A stretch of DNA of 6,423 nt from Chloroflexota bacterium (GCA_005879655.1 VBJK01000312.1:1-6423); one strand, 5' to 3'; positions 1-6,423 are shown, counted from the stretch's first letter. The notes: generated by a model from the sequence alone, not told the origin. Program-made: numbers and translations.

Positions 1-1
1 T

Positions 2-130
2 GTAAAGGAATACAGTCTGCCAGACTGGGTTTATGTTTTAGTGGTAGTTGTTTTTATACTATCTTTGGCTACACCTATATTTATTAATCGTCAACGTATA
101 AATGGAAAATTTGCACAACCGCGTTATTAG
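2..130 (+). CDS. C-terminal fragment of a membrane protein (5' end outside window)
   Basis: Frame 2 is open from the window edge to TAG at 128-130 and gives 42 residues. About residues 9-28 of the fragment form one strongly hydrophobic helix (WVYVLVVVVFILSLATPIFI). A short basic tail follows (NRQRINGKFAQPRY), as expected of a last transmembrane helix with a cytoplasmic C-terminus under the positive-inside rule. The other two plus-strand frames do not give a comparable protein; frame 1 stops near position 87. A hairpin begins 5 nt after the stop codon, which supports a real gene end. The gene converges on tpiA. Too little is present to name a family, and the number of upstream helices is unknown. 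I am fairly confident that it is a real membrane-protein C-terminus and have no view on its function. Confidence 0.7.
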   Translation, partial: VKEYSLPDWVYVLVVVVFILSLATPIFINRQRINGKFAQPRY

Positions 131-135
131 ATCAG

Positions 136-168
136 AGGCTATGTAACAAGGCATTTGCTACATAGCCT
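136..168. terminator. Hairpin between convergent genes, likely bidirectional terminator
   Basis: Perfect 10-bp arms, aggctatgta (136-145) and tacatagcct (159-168), flank a 13-nt loop that can add a caa/ttg pairing. It lies 5 nt after the plus-strand stop at 130 and 15 nt after the tpiA stop at 184, which is the expected place for a shared terminator. Neither side carries a clear T-run, so termination may be weak or factor-assisted. Confidence 0.55.
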
Positions 169-183
169 GTATCCCTATCTATC

Positions 184-978
184 CTACCCCTGCCGCACCG
201 CAATCGTATTCCGCACAATCTCCACAAAATCCGGCTTCAGGCTAGCCCCACCAACGAGCGCACCATCAATATCCTCCTGAGCCATTAATTCGCTGATATT
301 AGCAGACGTGACGCTACCACCGTAGAGGATACGAATAGTGGAGGCGGCACTTTCACCATACATATCGGCGTAAAGACTACGGATGAGTGAAATTACCTGC
401 TCTGCTCCCTCCGCCGTTGCCGCTCGACCAGTGCCAATAGCCCAGATCGGCTCGTAGGCAATAACAATATCCTTCGTATACTGTTCCGCGAAATTGGCGA
501 GGCTTCCCGCGACCTGAGTACGAATCACCTGCTCGGTCTTACCAGCTTCGTATTCATCCAGGTTCTCGCCGATACAGATGATGGGGCGCAGGCCATACTT
601 GAGCGCTACCTGGGCCTTTTTATTGACCAGCTCGTCGGTCTCGCCAAAGTAGCCCCGGCGTTCAGAGTGTCCCAGGATCACCGTTGTACACAGCTCACGG
701 ACCATATCCGCTGCGATCTCGCCTGTGTAAGCTCCCTTTTCCTCAAAATACATATTCTGCGCGCCCAGTTCTAGACGTGGTGCGGGTAACGCGTCCATCA
801 CCTCGCGTACCGCTGCCAGCGAGATAGAGGGTGGGCACAGAATGGCCATAATATGTGGATAGGAGCGTACCAGCGTATCCAGTTGTGGCATGATCTCCAT
901 GGCGAAACTGGACGCTTGCCGGGGACCATAATTCATCTTCCAGTTGCCCGCAATAATAGCGGGACGCAGTTTTGCCAT
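184..978 (-). CDS. tpiA: Triosephosphate isomerase
   Basis: This cytoplasmic glycolytic enzyme interconverts dihydroxyacetone phosphate and D-glyceraldehyde 3-phosphate. The 264-residue product is slightly longer than the usual 245-255. All expected active-site elements are present. GNWKMN at 11-16 carries Asn12 and Lys14; GHSERR at 103-108 carries the electrophilic His104; the family signature AYEPIWAIGTG at 174-184 carries the catalytic base Glu176 and the flexible phosphate-gripping loop 6. The phosphate-binding glycines lie in LYGGSV (218-223) and LVGGASL (241-247). The start at 978 is preceded by a purine-rich ribosome-binding stretch (AAGGAAAGGAAG) that fills the 14-bp gap after pgk, so the two are very probably cotranscribed and possibly translationally coupled. 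It is the last gene of the gap-pgk-tpiA cluster, with a hairpin 15 nt beyond its stop. Nothing suggests damage. Identification is secure from motifs and context. Confidence 0.98.
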   Translation of the reverse strand: MAKLRPAIIAGNWKMNYGPRQASSFAMEIMPQLDTLVRSYPHIMAILCPPSISLAAVREVMDALPAPRLELGAQNMYFEEKGAYTGEIAADMVRELCTTVILGHSERRGYFGETDELVNKKAQVALKYGLRPIICIGENLDEYEAGKTEQVIRTQVAGSLANFAEQYTKDIVIAYEPIWAIGTGRAATAEGAEQVISLIRSLYADMYGESAASTIRILYGGSVTSANISELMAQEDIDGALVGGASLKPDFVEIVRNTIAVRQG

Positions 979-992
979 AACTTCCTTTCCTT

Positions 993-2186
993 CTACTTAT
1001 CCTGAAGTGCGGCAACGCCTGGTAGCGTACGGCCTTCCAGGAATTCCAATGAGGCACCGCCACCAGTCGAGACGTGAGACATCTTCTCTGCCGCCTGCGC
1101 CTGCTCGACCGCCGCCGCTGAGTCGCCACCACCAATAATCGTGGTTGCTCCTGCGGCTGTACGTTCGCTCAGGATATCGATCATCGCGTTCGTGCCCTTT
1201 GCAAAGGCGGGCATCTCGGCAACACCCAGCGTGCCATTCCAGATAATCGTTTGCGCATCGCTCAGCGCCTGACGGAAGCTCTCAATGGTGGCAGGACCAA
1301 TATCGAGGATACGCCAGCTGGCAGGGACTTCGTTAGCGGGTACAACCTTGTGCTTGGCATCGGCGGCAAAGCGATCCGCAATAACCACATCTGGTGGCAG
1401 AATGAACTTGAGGCCCTTCTGACGAGCCTGCTCAATCAGATTGCGCGCCACATCAACTTTACCCGCCTCGTAAAGCGAGCCACCGATCTCAAGACCTTCC
1501 GCCTTGAGGAATGTATTCGCCATACCACCGCCAATGAGAATACCATCGGCAATGCTGATCAGACGCTCTAGCACCATGATCTTATCCGAAACTTTGGCCC
1601 CGCCAACTATCGCAACAAGGGGGCGCTGTGGCTGCTCCAGTGCCGCACCCAGATAATTAATTTCTTTCTCCATCAAGAGACCAGCCACGCTCGGCAGATA
1701 GTGAGTCACACCTTCGGTAGAGGCATGAGCACGGTGAGCGGTACCAAAGGCGTCGTTAACATAGAGGTCGCCCAACGCAGCTAGTTGACGTGCAAACTGC
1801 GGGTTATTTTTCTCCTCTTCCTTGTGGAAGCGTAGATTTTCCAGCAATAAGACCTGACCAGGCTGTAGTGCTTTCGCCTGTGCTGCAACCTGTGCGCCAA
1901 TGCAATCCGAGCTGGTTTGTACAGGGCGGTTAAGCAATTCGCTCAGGCGTTGAGCCGCCGGAGTAAGCCGCAACTTATCAACAGCTTTGCCATCGGGCCG
2001 CCCCAGGTGCGACATCAGAATCAGTGCCGCGCCGTGATCGAGCAGGTAATTGATCGTCGGCAGAGCGGCAACGATGCGTATATCATCCGTGATGCGCCGT
2101 TCGGCATCCAGAGGCACATTAAAGTCTACCCGTACCAGGACGCGTTTATTTGCCACATCAATATCGCGTATTGTCTTTTTATTCAT
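993..2186 (-). CDS. pgk: Phosphoglycerate kinase
   Basis: This cytoplasmic monomeric kinase transfers phosphate from 1,3-bisphosphoglycerate to ADP, the first ATP-yielding step of glycolysis. The 397-residue length is typical. N-domain substrate-binding motifs are VRVDFNVPL (18-26), Arg37, SHLGRP (59-64), Arg119 in LRF, and [11 protein letters not shown] (146-156). C-domain nucleotide motifs are GGAKVSDK (195-202), GGGDSAAAV (352-360) and [15 protein letters not shown] (371-385). The frame stays open upstream to 2372, but that extension runs through the gap 3' end and the intercistronic hairpin and has no Pgk homology. The start [10 protein letters not shown] at 2186 is where the family begins, and an AGGA sequence lies about 10 nt upstream. 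The stretch usually written NGPxGVFE reads NGTLGVAE (317-324), a mild departure near the nucleotide site. The gene sits 106 bp after gap and 14 bp before tpiA. Confidence 0.98.
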   Translation of the reverse strand: MNKKTIRDIDVANKRVLVRVDFNVPLDAERRITDDIRIVAALPTINYLLDHGAALILMSHLGRPDGKAVDKLRLTPAAQRLSELLNRPVQTSSDCIGAQVAAQAKALQPGQVLLLENLRFHKEEEKNNPQFARQLAALGDLYVNDAFGTAHRAHASTEGVTHYLPSVAGLLMEKEINYLGAALEQPQRPLVAIVGGAKVSDKIMVLERLISIADGILIGGGMANTFLKAEGLEIGGSLYEAGKVDVARNLIEQARQKGLKFILPPDVVIADRFAADAKHKVVPANEVPASWRILDIGPATIESFRQALSDAQTIIWNGTLGVAEMPAFAKGTNAMIDILSERTAAGATTIIGGGDSAAAVEQAQAAEKMSHVSTGGGASLEFLEGRTLPGVAALQDK

Positions 2187-2219
2187 GTGATGTATGTCCT
2201 GTCCTTCTATTGCCGTCAG

Positions 2220-2279
2220 AAAAAGGGGGATTGTGTATTGAAACTGGTGACAGCTTACCAGCGTCAACACACAACCCCC
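2220..2279 (-). terminator. Intercistronic hairpin with U-tract between gap and pgk (attenuator or partial terminator)
   Basis: In the transcript, GGGGG-TTGTGT-G-TTG (2279-2265) pairs with CAA-T-ACACAA-T-CCCCC (2240-2225). The stem is about 15 bp, with one bulged base and one G-U pair. An inner hairpin CTGGT/ACCAG (2261-2257 with 2248-2244) caps the loop. Five T follow directly (2224-2220), then CT. This is the architecture of an intrinsic terminator. It begins 13 nt after the gap stop and ends about 34 nt before the pgk start. I see no good promoter between it and pgk, so read-through must supply pgk and tpiA. It would therefore act as a partial terminator, or as a 3'-end stabiliser that raises gap mRNA relative to pgk-tpiA. 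The structure is seen directly; the regulatory role is inferred. Confidence 0.75.
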
Positions 2280-2292
2280 GCTTGCAAAAATC

Positions 2293-3321
<1,029 letters not shown>

Positions 3322-3334
3322 TTAACATTGTTAA
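3322..3334. promoter_or_regulatory. Small palindrome just upstream of the gap ribosome-binding site
   Basis: TTAACA and TGTTAA flank a single central base, a 13-bp symmetric element one base beyond the gap Shine-Dalgarno. A one-base centre cannot form an RNA hairpin, so if it is functional it would be a protein-binding DNA site. The half-sites are in the opposite order to the clostridial Rex operator (TTGTTAA then TTAACAA), so I do not assign it to Rex. It may be chance in an AT-rich stretch. Confidence 0.25.
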
Positions 3335-3589
3335 GCAGTCATGCGGGTCTGCTCAGAAACCCAACTATGCGTGTTTGAACTCACCAATCATACTGTGGGT
3401 GCGAATACACATCCCTGATAGAAACGCTGTTTTGTTCATGGAAATGAGCAAAATTATCAGATCTCCGTTTGCGGATACCCTTGTGCTTCACACACAGGGA
3501 AAAAACAGACGTTCCTTTTTGGGACAGGGGTTGGGTCAATTATTCCCTTGCCTCAATGTGTAAAACCCCTTGCATTCCCACCATAACCA

Positions 3590-3619
3590 ATTGTACCAGT
3601 GCTAGTCTAACCAGTTCAA
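3590..3619 (-). promoter_or_regulatory. Candidate sigma-A-type promoter for gap-pgk-tpiA
   Basis: On the minus strand, TTGAAC (3619-3614, four of six matches to TTGACA) is followed after 18 bp by TACAAT (3595-3590, five of six matches to TATAAT). Transcription from here would leave a leader of about 275 nt before gap. Isolated -10-like hexamers nearer to gap (TATGAT, GATAAT) have no acceptable -35 at the right distance. This is the best-spaced pair I found by eye, not a firm call. Confidence 0.25.
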
Positions 3620-3724
3620 CCTAGCCCCATCGCTGTGTCGTTGTGTTGAGACCTGCCGAGAAATGTGCCTGCCAATTGCCTGTTGCTGAAAGGTAGCCCT
3701 GCAATCCACTACGCTGAGTGTGAC

Positions 3725-3746
3725 CAATGTTTCACATGAAACATTG
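3725..3746. promoter_or_regulatory. parS: parS-like palindrome (candidate ParB-binding site)
   Basis: The 16-mer at 3728-3743, TGTTTCACATGAAACA, differs from the chromosomal parS consensus TGTTTCACGTGAAACA at one position, the ninth base (A for G) in the central dinucleotide. Symmetry extends beyond the 16-mer to perfect 10-bp arms, 3725-3734 and 3737-3746, around the central CA. parS is the loading site for the ParB CTPase clamp, which recruits SMC and organises chromosome segregation, usually near the replication origin. The site lies in non-coding DNA between divergent genes, a common place for parS. It could instead be the operator of a dimeric regulator of gap or of the neighbouring gene. 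Confidence 0.5.
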
Positions 3747-3855
3747 CCCGTGAAATAGCATATGGGGCGCAACCTGTATTCCCTAACAGAGTATCACTTA
3801 CCATTCTCAGCATCAAGAGAGTAGTTGTCATGGGCACATTCTACATAATGGATAA

Positions 3856-3865
3856 AGTGTACACT
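3856..3865. promoter_or_regulatory. Perfect 10-bp palindrome AGTGTACACT
   Basis: AGTGTACACT is fully self-complementary and lies about 85 bp upstream of the -35 element of the helix-turn-helix gene. It has the form of a regulator half-site pair, but no second copy was noticed nearby. Chance is possible. Confidence 0.2.
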
Positions 3866-3937
3866 GTCTGCTTCCTAAGAGTAATGGTGAGCAATAATAG
3901 AAGACGCGCAAACGACTGGAATAGCAAGAACGAAACA

Positions 3938-3956
3938 ACTTGAAATGTTGACAAGT
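3938..3956. promoter_or_regulatory. Possible operator overlapping the -35 of the small HTH gene
   Basis: ACTTG (3938-3942) and CAAGT (3952-3956) form an inverted repeat with a 9-bp spacer, and the second arm shares bases with the TTGACA -35 hexamer (3948-3953). A protein bound here would block RNA polymerase. Autoregulation by the downstream helix-turn-helix protein is a reasonable guess, but the arms are short. Confidence 0.25.
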
Positions 3957-3976
3957 GTGAGAAAAGCATGTAACAT
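3948..3976 (+). promoter_or_regulatory. Promoter of the small helix-turn-helix gene
   Basis: An exact TTGACA at 3948-3953 is followed after the optimal 17 bp by TAACAT at 3971-3976 (four of six matches to TATAAT). The expected start near 3983 gives a leader of about 44 nt ending in the ribosome-binding site GAGGAG (4017-4022). Spacing, orientation and distance fit housekeeping-sigma transcription of the gene at 4027. Confidence 0.6.
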
Positions 3977-4026
3977 AGCACAAAAATGTCGTAGTAATTT
4001 GTTCTGTAAAACAAAAGAGGAGTATT

Positions 4027-4200
4027 ATGTCAGATCTATTAACCGTGTCCGAAGTAGCTCGTATCTTACGTGTCGATGATACGACAGTGCGCAGATGGGT
4101 GAAACAGGGTGTGTTGGAGGCAGTGGTCTTGCCACATGTCAATCTGAGGCAAGCGTACCGTATCAGGCGGCAGACGCTCGACAAGGTGCTCAATGCGTAG
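4027..4200 (+). CDS. Small excisionase-family (MerR-like) helix-turn-helix DNA-binding protein
   Basis: The 57-residue product begins MSDLLTVSEVARILRV and continues DDTTVRRWVKQGVLEAV. This is the HTH_17/excisionase-type winged-helix pattern: a first helix over residues 7-14 (SEVARILR), a turn, a recognition helix over about 17-26 (DDTTVRRWVK), the G-x-L turn, a beta wing (VVLPH...AYRI), and a final helix RRQTLDKVL. Such proteins bind DNA as phage/ICE directionality factors, as partial MerR-like regulators (BldC type), or as targeting modules. It has its own promoter (exact TTGACA) and an excellent Shine-Dalgarno GAGGAG (4017-4022) 4 nt before ATG, so translation is likely. No integrase or attachment site is visible, which favours a regulator over an excisionase. 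It converges on the solute-binding-protein gene and shares a terminator with it. The target is unknown; its own upstream region is the first candidate. Confidence 0.85.
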   Translation: MSDLLTVSEVARILRVDDTTVRRWVKQGVLEAVVLPHVNLRQAYRIRRQTLDKVLNA

Positions 4201-4202
4201 TT

Positions 4203-4216
4203 CGTGAGAACTCACG
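4203..4216. repeat. Short inverted repeat directly after the HTH gene stop codon
   Basis: CGTGAG and CTCACG flank AA two bases after the TAG at 4198-4200. The 2-nt centre is too tight for a good RNA hairpin, so it is more like a DNA-binding palindrome or chance than part of the terminator that follows at 4232. Confidence 0.25.
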
Positions 4217-4231
4217 TCAGTATGAAGCACT

Positions 4232-4285
4232 ATAAAGAGAAAGTGCCCGTTTGTTATCTGCTTGTCCTGGGCACTTTCTCTTTAT
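4232..4285. terminator. Bidirectional terminator: perfect 17-bp inverted repeat
   Basis: ATAAAGAGAAAGTGCCC (4232-4248) and its exact complement GGGCACTTTCTCTTTAT (4269-4285) flank a 20-nt loop. The inner end of the stem is GC-rich, and both outer ends read as T-rich (TTTCTCTTTAT) in whichever direction they are transcribed. It lies 31 nt after the stop of the HTH gene (+) and 36 nt after the stop of the solute-binding-protein gene (-). It therefore suits termination of both convergent transcripts. Confidence 0.85.
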
Positions 4286-4321
4286 GATTCGGCGTCTGCA
4301 AAGCGCTATCTGATAGTACTG

Positions 4322-6148
4322 TCAGCTACAATGAGGAATATCTTGCAGCAAAAAGGCAATGTGTTGTCCTGGCACGAATTGTGCAGCTTGTTGTAAGTTA
4401 TGGTTGCGATCCGTGCAGAGGACGTAGATCGGTTTGCCCAGTGGATTGCTACTGTTAGTATTCATGTTCCCTTGAAAGGTGATCGAGCCGCTTTTACCAG
4501 TGAAAGAGATGGTGGCTAAGGAGGCATTCACATTTTCCTGTGTCAGCCCTTTCGCCCGCGACACCAGCTCGTCCACGGCCTTGAAGTAGGTAGTGGTGGC
4601 GTCATACGCCAGGATAGCGTGCGCAACGACAAAGGGGTCGTCGGTTTTTAGCGGTGAGGCATAAACCGTCGAGTAGACAATCGAGTATGTATTATCGATG
4701 TATCGCGTGAGATCGTATAAACCATCGCCACCGAGGATGGGAAGCGGCGCAGCATTGGAAGCTTCAAATGCTTGTAACTTCCCCTCTAGCGCATCGAGGT
4801 CGTAGGCATAACCCGCAAAGAAAATGAAGTCTGCCTTTTGCCCTAGTGCGTCGTTCAAGGGTGCATCCAACGATGCAGGATTTTCAATCTGATAGCTTTC
4901 CGGGAAGGTAAGAATATTAGGTTTGTCATTGGCTACATTTTCCATAAAGTCCCTATGCAAGCTGCTACTATAGCTATCCTCACTATCAAAGAATACAGCA
5001 ATCTTAGTAGGAGCAGTTTGTTGTGGTGTATGGTATGCTTGCTGCAAAAATTGCACCATCGCCTCGCTCTGGACCATATTGGGAGAGACCACGCGGTAGA
5101 AATTCTTGACATTATTGAGCTGGTCGCTACTGGCTGAAGGAGAGACAACAGGAAAGCCAGTCTGTCCCCAGGCTTGCAGTGTCTCCGTCGCCACCTGAGC
5201 TGCTCCACTGAAAGGAAAGCCTACCACGCCACGGAACGTTGTATCGTATTTGCTATAGCGAATCAAGCGCTGTAAGACGAGCGGTACGGCTTGCGTAGTC
5301 GTTAGACGTGTCCCGATGTTGCCGATGATCAAACATAACTTGGTCTGCTGCTCCTTGACGCTATTATAGTCCTTTTGTGCCAGGTAAACACCATGTAACT
5401 CATCCAGCCCGACTTGTGCCGATAGCGTAACATCATCAACCGTACGACTGAGCATAGTGACGATGGCTAGTGTAATACGATTGGGGTTCATACAAGCCGT
5501 AGCGTTTTGCTGGAAAATCAGGGTTTCAACCTCCTTTTCCTTGCTGTTCAGAGCGGAATGATCAAACGGGCCACCCTCATTAATTAAACCAATAGCAATC
5601 ATTGCGTTATCAGTGGAGAGCGACTCAACTCCGAGACCACTACCACAAGTCGGTTGCAGGGGCATATTGGGACTCACACAAAGCGTGTCATTAAGAGAAG
5701 CGAGCTTGGAGGAGAGAAAACTATGCGTAGCCGGGTAGAGCAACTCTCCGACAAAGATCATCATGACGACAATCAGAGCAATCCTCTTGAAGCGTCTCCT
5801 GATAGAGTTCACGACATCCGAATATGCCTGTGTATCGATCCTAACTCTAGGCAACCACTTTAGCAGCAATGAGTTTGTGCGAACGATGCCTTTTTCAAGC
5901 ATAGGATTAAGGGTATCAATATACTGATAGAGAAACTCAAAGACAGGTGTACCCAGTACAAGCATAATGAAGAGAAAGATGCTTGCAAAATTGAAAGGTT
6001 GATTTAAGAGAAAAAAAGCGACAGTAATGGTAATGAGCAGAAGATAGCGTGCCCAATTAGTACGGGATAGTGTAGCATGTGGGGTCGTACCCATCTCTTT
6101 TTCTTTGATGTGCACTTTAAGTTGTTCTGCTTGTTGCTCGTCTGCCAT
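4322..6148 (-). CDS. Membrane-tethered type I solute-binding protein (branched-chain amino acid receptor family), orphan
   Basis: The 608-residue product has a 30-residue polar N-terminus, then hydrophobic helices at about 33-49, 52-78 and 121-142. The 79-120 loop is rich in Arg and Lys (VNSIRRRFKR), so the positive-inside rule places it in the cytoplasm and everything after the third helix outside. From about residue 182 (AMIAIGLIN) to 580 it resembles the Peripla_BP_6/LivJ-type fold, including GVVGFPFSGAA (307-317), PVVSPSASSDQL (333-344), FYRVVSPN (350-357), KIAVFFDSEDSYSSS (382-396), ADFIFFAGYAYD (439-450) and LPILGGDGLYD (469-479). There is no cleavable signal or lipobox; the three helices act as the anchor. 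Six cysteines (157, 168, 219, 272, 578, 607) lie outside and could form disulfides. The start at 6148 has GAGGAG 9 nt upstream. No permease or ATPase gene is adjacent, so a sensory or signalling role is as plausible as transport. The ligand is unknown. Confidence 0.85.
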   Translation of the reverse strand: MADEQQAEQLKVHIKEKEMGTTPHATLSRTNWARYLLLITITVAFFLLNQPFNFASIFLFIMLVLGTPVFEFLYQYIDTLNPMLEKGIVRTNSLLLKWLPRVRIDTQAYSDVVNSIRRRFKRIALIVVMMIFVGELLYPATHSFLSSKLASLNDTLCVSPNMPLQPTCGSGLGVESLSTDNAMIAIGLINEGGPFDHSALNSKEKEVETLIFQQNATACMNPNRITLAIVTMLSRTVDDVTLSAQVGLDELHGVYLAQKDYNSVKEQQTKLCLIIGNIGTRLTTTQAVPLVLQRLIRYSKYDTTFRGVVGFPFSGAAQVATETLQAWGQTGFPVVSPSASSDQLNNVKNFYRVVSPNMVQSEAMVQFLQQAYHTPQQTAPTKIAVFFDSEDSYSSSLHRDFMENVANDKPNILTFPESYQIENPASLDAPLNDALGQKADFIFFAGYAYDLDALEGKLQAFEASNAAPLPILGGDGLYDLTRYIDNTYSIVYSTVYASPLKTDDPFVVAHAILAYDATTTYFKAVDELVSRAKGLTQENVNASLATISFTGKSGSITFQGNMNTNSSNPLGKPIYVLCTDRNHNLQQAAQFVPGQHIAFLLQDIPHCS

Positions 6149-6184
6149 CGTATAATACTCCTCGTATTGATGGTGTTACCGATT

Positions 6185-6213
6185 ATTGTACCTCTTGTGA
6201 TGTGATTGGGCAA
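6185..6213 (-). promoter_or_regulatory. Candidate promoter of the solute-binding-protein gene
   Basis: On the minus strand, TTGCCC (6213-6208, four of six matches to TTGACA) and TACAAT (6190-6185, five of six matches to TATAAT) are separated by exactly 17 bp. Transcription would begin near 6178 and give a leader of about 30 nt containing the GAGGAG ribosome-binding site (6163-6158). Position and spacing are good; the -35 is only moderate. Confidence 0.45.
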
Positions 6214-6281
6214 GCAATAGAGGTCTGTAGGCGACAGAGAAGGCTTCTACCTCCATTGGGGATAGTGAGCCAGCTGTCTTG

Positions 6282-6309
6282 AAAACGCTCATCAACGAGA
6301 GCGTGTTTT
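6282..6309. terminator. Possible terminator hairpin upstream of the solute-binding-protein gene
   Basis: ACGCTC (6285-6290) and GAGCGT (6299-6304) pair around an 8-nt loop. Flanking AAAA and TTTT runs extend the stem with one bulged G at 6305. Read on either strand, the stem is followed by a short T-run (GTTTTA on plus, TTTTC on minus). It may end transcription of a minus-strand gene lying mostly right of the window and insulate the promoter at 6185-6213. The stem is short, so this is tentative. Confidence 0.35.
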
Positions 6310-6399
6310 ACTGGCCTCTTCCTTTTATGTATAGACGTATGGAAGTGCAAAGAGTAAAGCATAAACAAATGTTTTGAATGTGAGCGAAAAATCGTAGTT

Positions 6400-6415
6400 G
6401 CGCAATTTATTGCGC
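6400..6415. repeat. Inverted repeat near the right window edge
   Basis: GCGCAAT (6400-6406) and ATTGCGC (6409-6415) flank TT, a compact 16-bp palindromic element. The 2-bp centre suggests a DNA-binding site for a dimeric regulator rather than an RNA hairpin. The gene it might serve would be right of position 6423 and is not visible. Confidence 0.3.
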
Positions 6416-6423
6416 CGTGCTCG

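Noticed and set aside
743..1138. Open frames antisense to or out of frame with tpiA and pgk
   Set aside because: They are Arg/Ser-rich shadow frames of two clear enzyme genes.
3478..3499. Imperfect hairpin cccttgtg...cacacaggg resembling a Rex site or terminator
   Set aside because: The half-sites are too close for Rex, the stem needs a bulge, and the downstream run on the plus strand is A rather than T.
3438..3563. Short plus-strand frame beginning MEMSKIIRSP in the gap upstream region
   Set aside because: It has no Shine-Dalgarno and no family resemblance, and it is part of a chance open frame in intergenic DNA.
3830..3943. 37-codon plus-strand frame starting ATGGGCACATTC, upstream of the HTH gene
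   Set aside because: Only a weak GAGAG lies 8 nt upstream, there is no recognisable promoter at the right place, and the composition gives no support. It could be revisited with ribosome profiling.
3828..4193. 121-aa open frame on the minus strand
   Set aside because: It is antisense to the well-supported HTH gene and its promoter, and its Cys/Ser/Thr-rich translation resembles no protein family and looks like chance.
6183..6423. Minus-strand frame open from the right edge to 6183
   Set aside because: The translation has no recognisable motif, runs through the possible terminator and the candidate promoter of the solute-binding-protein gene, and has no supported start.
6325..6423. Minus-strand frame open from the right edge for 32 codons (ends ...LPYVYT)
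   Set aside because: It could be a gene C-terminus followed by the hairpin at 6282-6309, but 32 codons without motifs are too few to call.

Overview
The window looks like chromosomal DNA from a bacterium of moderate GC content, most likely a member of the Chloroflexota close to the Ktedonobacteria. That placement is an inference. It rests on a complete bacterial glycolytic cluster, a very short excisionase-type helix-turn-helix protein, and a large orphan solute-binding protein tethered by its own N-terminal transmembrane helices, a style I associate with Ktedonobacter-like genomes. No sequence comparison was possible here.

Layout, left to right. Positions 2-130 (+) hold the last 42 codons of a membrane protein that enters from outside the window. 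A 10-bp-stem hairpin (136-168) separates it from the convergent glycolytic cluster. That cluster lies on the minus strand and is transcribed gap (3306-2293), pgk (2186-993), tpiA (978-184). Together the three enzymes interconvert dihydroxyacetone phosphate, glyceraldehyde 3-phosphate, 1,3-bisphosphoglycerate and 3-phosphoglycerate, the ATP- and NADH-yielding middle of glycolysis. Between gap and pgk is a long hairpin followed by five U in the transcript, so gap is probably expressed above pgk-tpiA. pgk and tpiA are only 14 bp apart.

Upstream of gap lies a 720-bp gene-free divergent region (3307-4026). It contains a palindrome that matches the chromosomal ParB-binding site parS at 15 of 16 positions (3728-3743), a weak gap promoter candidate, several smaller palindromes, and a good sigma-A-type promoter (exact TTGACA, 17-bp spacer) for a 57-aa helix-turn-helix gene at 4027-4200 (+).

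A perfect 17-bp inverted repeat (4232-4285) sits between that gene and a convergent 608-aa gene (6148-4322, minus strand). The latter encodes three transmembrane helices followed by an extracytoplasmic type I periplasmic-binding domain of the branched-chain amino acid receptor family. No permease or ATPase gene accompanies it. The last 275 bp hold its promoter candidate, a possible terminator and a palindrome at the window edge, with no gene I can support.

The observations most worth a second look are the parS-like site, the orphan membrane-tethered solute-binding protein with six extracytoplasmic cysteines, and the gap-pgk intercistronic hairpin.
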